Position numbers and translations under genes: made by a program. Under the pieces are notes generated by a model, which searched no databases, was not told the origin of the DNA, and saw nothing but the letters and a program-made list of their open reading frames with translations. A stretch of DNA of 5,754 nt from Terriglobia bacterium. GTDB lineage: Bacteria > Acidobacteriota > Terriglobia > UBA7540. Shown here in pieces: positions 1-5,410 of this stretch. The stretch lies in NCBI GenBank assembly GCA_030040515.1, contig JASHTO010000072.1:1-5754 (forward strand). The letters run 5' to 3'. Every line of letters starts with the position of its first letter. The stretch's first letter is position 1.

Positions 1-61
1 GCCATACGCGCTGACTGATTTTCCCGCCGCGTTCAATCTCCAGGCGGCAGTTTAACTTTTC

Positions 62-418
62 ATGTTGAATTGGAATTTCAAAAGTTCCACAGCGATCCGC
101 AACACCATCCTGGCGCTTCTGTTGGCGTCGGTGGCGCTGGTCGTCCACAACATCTTCGGGCAAAACGGATTCCTGGCCGCGCGTCGTCAACAGAAGGAGC
201 TCCAACAACTTCAACAGCACGCCCTGCAACTCCAACAGGATAATGCGCAGTTGGAAAAACAAAACCAGGCGTTGAAGTCCGATCCTGAGGCCATTGAACG
301 CAAGGCGCGCGAGGAAATGCACCTGGTGAAGCCCGGCGAGAAGATCTATACTTTGCGCGATTCCCTGCCCGCCAATCCAACGCCCCCCGCGAACGGGCAA
401 CCGCCTCCGCAACCGTGA
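62..418 (+). CDS. ftsB: FtsB/DivIC-type septum formation protein
   Basis: Predicted 118-residue bitopic membrane protein of the divisome. FtsB (DivIC in Gram-positives) pairs with FtsL through a coiled coil and helps activate septal peptidoglycan synthesis. Visible parts are a short cytoplasmic N-terminus (1-12), one membrane helix (about 13-32), a FGQNGF motif at 32-37 that resembles the FGKNG motif just after the helix in Escherichia coli FtsB, a Gln/Leu-rich coiled coil (about 40-72), and the conserved C-terminal block IERKAREEMHLVKPGEKIY (78-96). That block matches the E. coli pattern of EERARNEL followed by RPGE and a hydrophobic segment. Length is close to the family norm of about 100. 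The last 18 residues are Pro/Asn/Gln-rich and are an extra tail. No good Shine-Dalgarno sits before the ATG; the purine-rich GGCGGCAG lies about 12 nt away. In many bacteria ftsB follows eno, but the window begins too close upstream to tell. Confidence 0.9.
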   Translation: MLNWNFKSSTAIRNTILALLLASVALVVHNIFGQNGFLAARRQQKELQQLQQHALQLQQDNAQLEKQNQALKSDPEAIERKAREEMHLVKPGEKIYTLRDSLPANPTPPANGQPPPQP

Positions 419-435
419 TCAAAGTCGAAAATTCG

Positions 436-463
436 TTCAATTTTTTCCCGCCGCGTGTATTAT
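436..463 (+). promoter_or_regulatory. Weak candidate promoter for the peroxiredoxin gene
   Basis: TATTAT at 458-463 matches the sigma-70 -10 consensus at five of six positions. TTCAAT at 436-441, 16 nt upstream, matches the -35 box at only three. Transcription would begin near 470 and leave a leader of about 75 nt before the chosen ATG at 546. It lies in the 127-nt gap after ftsB, where no terminator is obvious, so read-through from ftsB is equally possible. This is inference from consensus matching only. Confidence 0.25.
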
Positions 464-534
464 TTGCATTGCATTACCGATTGCGAACAGGTATGTTGTC
501 GGCCCCATGACGTATGCTCTCAGGGGCAAAATGC

Positions 535-540
535 AGGAGG
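535..540 (+). promoter_or_regulatory. Shine-Dalgarno that sets the peroxiredoxin start
   Basis: A perfect AGGAGG is followed by a 5-nt spacer and ATG at 546. Two in-frame upstream ATGs, at 507 and 531, have no comparable site. Starting at 546 also places the signal peptide directly at the N-terminus. Confidence 0.85.
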
Positions 541-545
541 AAATC

Positions 546-1079
546 ATGCACACGCTTCACATGGCTCGTGTCATTACCATGGCAATCGCAGGCGTCGGTC
601 TCGCTTTGGGACTGGCAATGGCCGGCGACCTACCCCAAGTCGGCCAGAAGGCTCCCGCTGTAAGCCTGCCGTCCCAGGATGGAACGACCGTCAACCTGAA
701 AAGCTTTCACGGCAAGTGGGTGGTGCTCTACTTCTACCCCAAAGACAACACGCCCGGCTGCACCATTGAGGCGCACAATTTTCAGCGCGACCTCGCCAAG
801 TATCAGGAGAAGAACGCGGTGATCGTGGGCGTGAGCGTTGATTCGACTGAAAGCCACCAGGACTTCTGCGCCAAGCAGAGCCTGACCTTTAAGCTGCTCT
901 CCGATACTGACAAGAAAGTCGTAGCGGAGTACGGTTCGCTGAACGAAAGAGGGATGGCCTCGCGCAACACTTTCCTGATCGATCCACACGGCAAGATCGT
1001 GAAAGTGTGGACGGGCGTGAAGCCTCAGGAACATAGCGACGAAGTTCTGGCGGCCATCGCGGAATTGCAGAAGAACTAA
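546..1079 (+). CDS. bcp: Exported PrxQ/Bcp-type thiol peroxidase (peroxiredoxin)
   Basis: A 177-residue peroxiredoxin of the Bcp/PrxQ subfamily, which reduces hydrogen peroxide and organic hydroperoxides at a peroxidatic cysteine. Residues 1-26 look like a Sec signal peptide: a basic start with Arg8, a hydrophobic core at 9-24 and an AMA|GD cleavage site after residue 26. The enzyme therefore probably acts in the periplasm. The AhpC/TSA fold covers about 31-175. The active-site pattern PxxxTxxC is seen as PKDNTPGC (65-72), making Cys72 peroxidatic; Arg140 in SRNTFLID is the likely conserved active-site arginine. The position five residues after Cys72, where E. coli Bcp has its resolving cysteine, is His77. 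The only other cysteine is Cys108, 36 residues downstream, which is the spacing of the PrxQ type that resolves from helix 3. An intramolecular disulfide is therefore expected. The start is fixed by AGGAGG at 535-540; starting at 507 would add 13 residues. It converges with thiG, with a 41-nt gap. Confidence 0.92.
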   Translation: MHTLHMARVITMAIAGVGLALGLAMAGDLPQVGQKAPAVSLPSQDGTTVNLKSFHGKWVVLYFYPKDNTPGCTIEAHNFQRDLAKYQEKNAVIVGVSVDSTESHQDFCAKQSLTFKLLSDTDKKVVAEYGSLNERGMASRNTFLIDPHGKIVKVWTGVKPQEHSDEVLAAIAELQKN

Positions 1080-1120
1080 GCGAAGAACGAAAGCAGGCAG
1101 TGGCGAACCACGACAGCGGT

Positions 1121-1900
1121 TTATTGCAGCACGCCTTGCAACGGGCTGGAGGCCGAAGCGTAGAGCTTCTTCGACATGCGACCGGCGAGGTAAGCCTGGC
1201 GGCCGGCCAGCACGGCGTTCTTCATGGCGTGGGCCATCAGCACAGTGTCCTGCGCGCTGGCAATTCCAGTGTTCATCAGCACGGCGTCAGCGCCGAGTTC
1301 CATGGCCAGCGCGGCGTCGGAAGCTGTTCCCACGCCTGCGTCGATGATCAGCGGAACCTGCGTGATCATCTCGCGCAGAATCCGGATATTTGTTGGATTC
1401 TGAATTCCCAGGCCGGAACCAATCGGCGCGGCCAGGGGCATCACGGCCGCCGCGCCCGCGTCAATCAGGCGCCGCGCGGAAATCAAATCGTCATTGGTGT
1501 AAGGCATCACCACAAAACCCTCTTTCACCAGCGTTTCGGTAGCTTTCACCAGCTCAAAGTTGTCCGGGAAGAGCGTCTTCTCGTCGCCAATCACTTCCAG
1601 CTTGATCCAGTTGGAAAGCCCCACCTCGCGCGCTAGCCGCGCGGTGCGGATGGCATCGTCAGCGGTATAGCACCCGGCCGTGTTCGGCAGGATAAAAAGC
1701 TTGCCACGGTCGATGTAATCGAGCATCGACTCCTTGCTGCGATCGGTGAGATTGACGCGGCGCACCGCCACCGTGACCATCTCCGCGCCCGAGGCTCCGT
1801 GCGCGCGCGCCATCTCCTGAAAGCTGCGATATTTTCCCGTGCCCACAATCAGGCGCGAATGAAACTCCTTCCCCGCAATCCGCAGGACATCGTTGTCCAT
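1121..1900 (-). CDS. thiG: Thiazole synthase ThiG
   Basis: A 259-residue TIM-barrel enzyme that builds the thiazole phosphate of thiamine from 1-deoxy-D-xylulose 5-phosphate, dehydroglycine (or glycine imine) and the sulfur carried on ThiS thiocarboxylate, in the cytoplasm. Family marks in order are LIVGTGKY (17-24), VAVRRVNL (44-51), LPNTAGCYTADDA (71-83), WIKLEVIGD (98-106), PIGSGLGI (159-166), IDAGVGTASDAALAMELGAD (186-205) and KKLYASASSP (244-253). Lys100 matches the Schiff-base lysine (Lys96 in Bacillus subtilis ThiG). Glu102 matches the nearby catalytic Glu98, and Asp187 probably the catalytic aspartate. Length is typical and the frame is intact. The ATG at 1900 is chosen because GAGGTGG lies 6 nt upstream; an in-frame ATG at 1918 would add six residues, and longer extensions run through the hairpin repeats. 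ThiS, ThiF, ThiH/ThiO and ThiE are not adjacent here, so the gene appears to stand alone. No THI-box (TPP) riboswitch is visible upstream. Confidence 0.96.
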   Translation of the reverse strand: MDNDVLRIAGKEFHSRLIVGTGKYRSFQEMARAHGASGAEMVTVAVRRVNLTDRSKESMLDYIDRGKLFILPNTAGCYTADDAIRTARLAREVGLSNWIKLEVIGDEKTLFPDNFELVKATETLVKEGFVVMPYTNDDLISARRLIDAGAAAVMPLAAPIGSGLGIQNPTNIRILREMITQVPLIIDAGVGTASDAALAMELGADAVLMNTGIASAQDTVLMAHAMKNAVLAGRQAYLAGRMSKKLYASASSPLQGVLQ

Positions 1901-1906
1901 TTTGTT

Positions 1907-1913
1907 CCACCTC
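1907..1913 (-). promoter_or_regulatory. Shine-Dalgarno that sets the thiG start
   Basis: Read on the reverse strand, GAGGTGG precedes the ATG at 1900 with a 6-nt A-rich spacer. This favours MDNDVL as the N-terminus over the ATG at 1918, which would lie upstream of this site. Confidence 0.75.
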
Positions 1914-1920
1914 GTCATCG

Positions 1921-1949
1921 ATTTTAGTCGCCAAAGTGCGAAATTGCAA
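1921..1949 (-). promoter_or_regulatory. thiG: Candidate sigma-70 promoter for thiG
   Basis: On the reverse strand, TTGCAA (1949-1944) and TAAAAT (1926-1921) are separated by the optimal 17 nt. They match the -35 and -10 consensus at four and five of six positions. Transcription would begin near 1914, leaving a leader of only about 14 nt that consists of the Shine-Dalgarno and spacer. Such a short leader leaves no room for a riboswitch. Inferred from consensus and spacing. Confidence 0.5.
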
Positions 1950-1959
1950 AGGCGGGCAC

Positions 1960-2009
1960 TGTAGCGGCGGTCTATCGACCGCCGGCGACGCTCATAGAGC
2001 GCCGCTACA
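1960..2009. repeat. Inverted pair of REP-like GTAG-footed palindromes
   Basis: A 50-bp element bounded by a perfect 10-bp inverted repeat: TGTAGCGGCG at 1960-1969 and its reverse complement at 2000-2009. It consists of two related units of about 25 nt facing opposite ways. The left unit is GTAG (1961-1964) followed by a perfect 8-bp stem (1965-1972 with 1977-1984) and a TATC loop. The right unit, read on the reverse strand, is GTAG (2008-2005) with a 9-bp stem carrying one A/C mismatch (1985-1993 with 1997-2005) and a 3-nt loop. A GTAG tetranucleotide at the foot of an imperfect palindrome, arranged in inverted pairs, is the hallmark of REP/BIME elements mobilised by REP-associated tyrosine transposases (RAYTs). 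The element sits in the divergent thiG-padR region. No RAYT gene is in the window, and only one copy of the pair is seen, so its repetitive nature is inferred. Confidence 0.65.
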
Positions 2010-2046
2010 ACGTGCGAAGGAACTCCCTTCACATCGTACTTTTGGA

Positions 2047-2074
2047 TTGACATCTTACCCAAACTATGGATACT
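2047..2074 (+). promoter_or_regulatory. Promoter of the padR-permease operon
   Basis: A perfect -35 box, TTGACA (2047-2052), is followed after 16 nt by GATACT (2069-2074), which matches the -10 consensus at four of six positions, including the key second A and last T. The predicted start of transcription is near 2081-2083, that is at or just before the ATG at 2083. The message would be leaderless, which agrees with the lack of a Shine-Dalgarno sequence. Confidence 0.6.
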
Positions 2075-2094
2075 TGGGTTATATGTCTACCCAA
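2057..2094. promoter_or_regulatory. Candidate PadR operator: three ACCCAA/TTGGGT half-sites
   Basis: ACCCAA occurs at 2057-2062 and again at 2089-2094, with its complement TTGGGT between them at 2074-2079. The outer and middle half-sites form inverted pairs with gaps of 11 and 9 nt. The first lies in the promoter spacer, the second touches the last base of the -10 box, and the third covers the first codons of padR. A dimeric winged-helix repressor bound there would block RNA polymerase, as expected for autorepression. PadR proteins commonly bind inverted repeats near their own promoters; that this one binds here is inference. Confidence 0.45.
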
Positions 2095-2439
2095 AAGGAA
2101 AAAGAACGCCTGGAACTTCTGCAAGGAACGCTCGACCTGCTCATCCTGCGCACGCTCATCTTCGGCCCGCAGCACGGTCAGGGCATCGCGCGGGCCATTC
2201 AACAAACTTCCGCGGACGAATTGCTGGTGGAGCACGGCGCGCTCTACCCAGCGCTCCAGCGCCTGGAAGACCGCGGGTGGATTGCCGCCGAGTGGGGCAC
2301 CTCCACCAACAACCGTAAGGCACGCTTCTACAAGCTCACTGCAGCGGGCCGGAAGCAACTTCTGAAAGAAACCAACAAGTGGCGCAGATTGGCTGCGGCA
2401 ATCGGACGAATTCTGGGCGCAGAAGCACGCGAGGGATAA
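2083..2439 (+). CDS. PadR-family transcriptional regulator (acidobacterial type)
   Basis: A 118-residue winged-helix DNA-binding protein. The PadR domain spans about 11-95: LLQGTLDLLILRTL (12-25) as helix 1, HGQGIARAIQ (31-40), the recognition region EHGALYPALQRLEDRGWI (50-67), and the wing WGTSTNNRKARFYKLTAAGR (71-90). A C-terminal helix (about 91-113) probably forms the dimer interface. The length and the motifs ALYPALQRLE and NNRKARFYKLT fit the short PadR subfamily that lies next to ADOP permease genes in Acidobacteria. It probably acts as a dimeric repressor of its own promoter and of the two downstream permeases; any inducer is unknown. The ATG at 2083 is chosen because MSTQKEKERLELLQGTLDLL matches the usual family start. 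The reading frame stays open upstream to 1936, but there it crosses the promoter and the REP-like hairpins. No Shine-Dalgarno is present. The stop is 4 nt before the permease start. Confidence 0.92.
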   Translation: MSTQKEKERLELLQGTLDLLILRTLIFGPQHGQGIARAIQQTSADELLVEHGALYPALQRLEDRGWIAAEWGTSTNNRKARFYKLTAAGRKQLLKETNKWRRLAAAIGRILGAEAREG

Positions 2440-2443
2440 ACCC

Positions 2444-5140
2444 ATGTTCTGGCAAAGACGCAGGCAGAGCGATTTCAAGGCGGAAATCAATGCGCACCTT
2501 GAACTCGAGGTCGAGCGCCTAAAGGAGCAGGGCCTGAGCGAAGAAGACGCCCGCATGGCCGCGCGCCGGGGGTTTGGAAACCTCACCCAGGCCGAGGAAC
2601 GTTTCTACGAATCCACCCGCTGGCTCTGGTTGGACCACCTGATGCAGGACATTCGCTTTGGCCTGCGAACACTTGCCAAAAAACCGGGCTTTACATCTAT
2701 CGCGGTCAGCACGCTGGCGCTCGGAATCGGCGCCAACACTGCAATTTTCAGCCTGATGAACGCCGTCATGCTGCGCGCGTTGCCGGTCCAAAATCCCGGC
2801 CAGTTGGTGATGCTGGGCGAAGCGCATGCCGGCGGAAGTACGGATGACTTTGCCGCCACCGGAATCTACTCCTATCCGTTCTACCAGGCGCTGCGTGAGA
2901 AAAACCAGGCCTTCTCGGGCACGAGCAGCATGCTGAGCATGCCCTTCAACACCATGCACGGCCTGGTAGAAGGGAAAAGCGAGATGGAAGCACTGGATGT
3001 CCAATTGGTTTCGGGAAGTTACTTCCCGATGTTGGGTGTCAGACCGGTTTTGGGCCGCACGTTCACGGATGCAGAGGATGAGCCTGCCGGCGGGCACCCC
3101 GTGGCCATGCTCAGTTATTCGTGGTGGGCGCACCGCTTTGCCCGCGACCCGGCCATCCTCGGCAAAACTGTGACTTTGGGATCGACGGCATACACGATCA
3201 TCGGCGTCGCGCCTGAGGGATTTTTCGGGACCTCCGTCGGCCTCGCGCCCAACCTCTGGATTCCCCTTTCCATGGAAAAGCAAGTGTCTCCCGGCTGGAA
3301 CGAGCTGGACGAGGCATCGTTTCAGTCACTTTACATCCTCGGCCGCCTGAAAGATGGCGTGAGCGCCGAACAGGCCAAGGCCAACGTAAACGTGCTGGCA
3401 AGGCAGATCTGGACGGATGAAGCCGGCGGCACGCTCACCGCAAAGCAGCAGGCCATCCTTCAACACACGGAGGTCAAGCTGACGCCGATCAAAACCGGTC
3501 TTCCGGGCCTCCGCCGCCAGGCGACAACCCCCTTGGAAATTCTGATGGCCGTGGTGGGACTGGTGCTGCTGATCGTGTGCGCGAACATCGCCAACCTTCA
3601 GATGGCTCGCGCATCCGCCCGCCAGCGCGAGATTGCGGTACGCATTTCACTGGGCGCGGGACGCGGACGCCTGATTCGTCAATTGCTCACGGAAAGCCTT
3701 CTGCTGGCTCTGGCAGGGGGCGCCGTGGGGGCGGCAATCGCCGGTCTTGCGGGCAACGCGCTTGCCGCAATGCTTCCCCATGGCTCCGGGCCGTTACCGG
3801 TGGACGCGAGGCCGGACGCGCGCGTCCTGGCTTTCACTTTCGTGGTTGCCCTGGGCACTGCGCTTCTTTGCGGAATGGCGCCCGCCCTGCGCGCAACCCG
3901 CGTATCCCTGGGAGGGTCGCTTCGCGAAGGCAGGGGCAGGGCTTCCGCGGCCACCCGCACGCCGCTGGCGAAGGCGCTCATCATTTCCCAGGTGGCGCTT
4001 TCCCTCCTGCTGCTCATCGGCGCCGGACTTTTCCTGCGAACGCTCGTTAACCTCTTTGATGTTGACACGGGCTTCGACAAGCAGAACGTTCTTCTCTTTG
4101 GAATCGATCCCTCGGCTGCCGGATATGTGGAGGACGAGCGCCTGGGCCGCCTTTATCAGCAAATCGAGCAGCGGGTGGGAGCATTGCCCGGCGTGCGCGC
4201 GGCGAGCATTGCGTTTTTCACCTTCAACGAAGGCGAGCGGACGGACCCGGTTACGGTGCTGGGGAACACCTCAACTCCCGAAGATAAGCTGGATACGGAG
4301 CATAACATCGTTGGCCAGGGCTTTTTTGCGGCCATGGGGATTCCCCTCATGCTCGGCCGCACCTTCGACGCGCGGGACAACGCCGCGTCTCCGAAGGTCG
4401 CAGTGGTGAATGAAACTTTTGTGCGGCAATGCCTGCTGGGCGGCTCGCCGATCGGGCAACACTTCGGAATCGGCGCCGATCCCAAGAACAGCAACGACAT
4501 TGAAATCATTGGGGTGGTTAAAGACGCCAAGCACTGGAGTGTGAGGGAGCGGCCCTATCCGGCAGCCTATTACCCCTACATCCAGCGGGCGCACGTTCAG
4601 TACTTTAATGACTTCGTGGTGCGCTATAACGGAAACGCCGGAGTGATCATCTCCGAGGTTCGCCAGGCCATTGGACAGGTGGACCGGGCGCTGCCGGTTG
4701 CCTACACCGGAACTCTGGCCGAATCCGTGGACCGGTCATTGGCGAGCCAGAGCCTGGTCGCCCGCCTGTCCACTTTCTTTGCCGCCCTGGCCGCGTTCCT
4801 CGCCTGCATCGGAATCTACGGACTGACTTCTTATTCCGTCGCCCGCCGGACCAACGAAATCGGAATCCGCCTGGCGCTGGGGGCAGACCGCGCCGGCGTG
4901 TTGTGGATGGTGATGCGCGAAAGCCTGGGGCTGGCGGCGATCGGCGTGGCCATCGGGATTCCGGCAGCGATTGCTGCGGGCCGCTCAATTGCCAGCGTGC
5001 TCTACGGCCTGAAGTCAAGCGATCCGGTCACGCTGCTCGTCGCGGCTGTGGTGATGACCGCCGTCGCCGCATTGGCGAGCTATTTTCCCGCGCGCTGCGC
5101 GGCAGAAGTCGACCCCATGGTGGCATTGAGGAACGAGTGA
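2444..5140 (+). CDS. ADOP-type duplicated FtsX/MacB-like permease (orphan, no ATPase)
   Basis: An 898-residue inner-membrane protein of the acidobacterial duplicated orphan permease type. Order of parts: a charged cytoplasmic prefix (1-75) with DFKAEINAHLELEVERLKEQ (10-29) and AARRGFGN (39-46); first membrane helix (about 84-112, with TLALGIGANTAIFS at 90-103); an extracytoplasmic MacB-like domain (about 113-360); a first FtsX module with membrane helices near 364-388, 413-440 and 460-482 and the cytoplasmic loop REIAVRISLGAGRGRLIRQL (395-414); a linking helix (508-532); a second extracytoplasmic domain (about 540-765); and a second FtsX module with helices near 773-798, 824-846 and 860-882, the loop NEIGIRLALGADRAGVLW (804-821) and the end motif PARCAAEVDPMVALR (882-896). 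FtsX/MacB permeases normally couple to an ABC ATPase. Here both permease halves are in one chain and no ATPase is encoded nearby, so the energy source and substrate are unknown. GAGGG at 2431-2435 is the ribosome site, inside the end of padR. The frame is intact. Confidence 0.93.
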   Translation: MFWQRRRQSDFKAEINAHLELEVERLKEQGLSEEDARMAARRGFGNLTQAEERFYESTRWLWLDHLMQDIRFGLRTLAKKPGFTSIAVSTLALGIGANTAIFSLMNAVMLRALPVQNPGQLVMLGEAHAGGSTDDFAATGIYSYPFYQALREKNQAFSGTSSMLSMPFNTMHGLVEGKSEMEALDVQLVSGSYFPMLGVRPVLGRTFTDAEDEPAGGHPVAMLSYSWWAHRFARDPAILGKTVTLGSTAYTIIGVAPEGFFGTSVGLAPNLWIPLSMEKQVSPGWNELDEASFQSLYILGRLKDGVSAEQAKANVNVLARQIWTDEAGGTLTAKQQAILQHTEVKLTPIKTGLPGLRRQATTPLEILMAVVGLVLLIVCANIANLQMARASARQREIAVRISLGAGRGRLIRQLLTESLLLALAGGAVGAAIAGLAGNALAAMLPHGSGPLPVDARPDARVLAFTFVVALGTALLCGMAPALRATRVSLGGSLREGRGRASAATRTPLAKALIISQVALSLLLLIGAGLFLRTLVNLFDVDTGFDKQNVLLFGIDPSAAGYVEDERLGRLYQQIEQRVGALPGVRAASIAFFTFNEGERTDPVTVLGNTSTPEDKLDTEHNIVGQGFFAAMGIPLMLGRTFDARDNAASPKVAVVNETFVRQCLLGGSPIGQHFGIGADPKNSNDIEIIGVVKDAKHWSVRERPYPAAYYPYIQRAHVQYFNDFVVRYNGNAGVIISEVRQAIGQVDRALPVAYTGTLAESVDRSLASQSLVARLSTFFAALAAFLACIGIYGLTSYSVARRTNEIGIRLALGADRAGVLWMVMRESLGLAAIGVAIGIPAAIAAGRSIASVLYGLKSSDPVTLLVAAVVMTAVAALASYFPARCAAEVDPMVALRNE

Positions 5141-5161
5141 GGCGCGGGAGGACTGACTTCA

Positions 5162-5410
5162 ATGTTCTGGCGAAAACGCAAGCAGAGCGATTTTAAGGCG
5201 GAAGTCAAAGCGCACCTTGAACTCGAAGTTGAACGTCTGAAGGAGCAGGGCCTGAGCGAGGAAGACGCCCGCGCGGCAGCGCGGCGCGCGTTCGGCAACG
5301 TCACGCGGGCCGAAGAGCGCTTCTACGAATCCGGCCGCTGGCTCTGGTTGGACCACCTTGCGCAGGACGTTCGCTTCGGCCTGCGAACACTCGCCAAAAA
5401 CCCCGGATTC
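5162..5410 (+). repeat. Tandem-duplicate prefix, homologous to 2444-2692
   Basis: The first 83 codons of the second permease align without gaps to the first 83 codons of the upstream permease. By hand count 38 of 249 bases differ, about 85 percent identity, and most changes are silent; 13 codons change the amino acid. The best-preserved stretch is codons 54-65 (5321-5356), with two base differences. This long direct repeat, 2718 bp apart, marks an old tandem duplication and could support recombination between the genes. Confidence 0.85.

Noticed and set aside
2..55. 17 open codons ending in TAA 7 nt before ftsB, possibly the 3' end of an upstream gene such as eno
   Set aside because: Too short to identify. 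One of the other two forward frames is closed by a stop at 16-18, and the stretch carries a 13-mer also found in the next intergenic gap, so it may be non-coding.
507..545. Longer peroxiredoxin starting at ATG 507 or 531
   Set aside because: No ribosome site precedes either ATG, while AGGAGG is ideally placed for 546 and the extension would disturb the signal peptide.
1080..1120. Bidirectional terminator between the convergent bcp and thiG genes
   Set aside because: Only a 4-bp stem with a CGAA loop (1100-1111) is visible and no T-run follows on either strand. The gap is too poor to call a terminator.
1960..2009. Reading the hairpin pair as a rho-independent terminator or a CRISPR repeat
   Set aside because: It lies between divergent genes with no transcript ending there, has no T-run, and there is no series of repeats with spacers.
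2016..2030. Small inverted repeat GAAGG-N5-CCTTC upstream of the padR -35 box
   Set aside because: A 5-bp stem with a 5-nt loop is common by chance. Nothing ties it to a known factor.
1901..2062. 54-residue N-terminal extension of ThiG to an ATG at 2062
   Set aside because: It runs through the thiG promoter, the REP-like hairpins and the padR promoter. ThiG family length and the Shine-Dalgarno support the start at 1900.
1936..2082. 49-residue N-terminal extension of PadR to an ATG at 1936
   Set aside because: The extra residues are low-complexity translation of hairpin and promoter DNA and precede the usual PadR family start.
2029..2586. Long reverse-strand open frames opposite padR and the permeases (also 2519-3283, 3679-4080, 4647-5018)
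   Set aside because: They are shadows of GC-rich forward genes with clear protein families. Their translations show no recognisable motifs.
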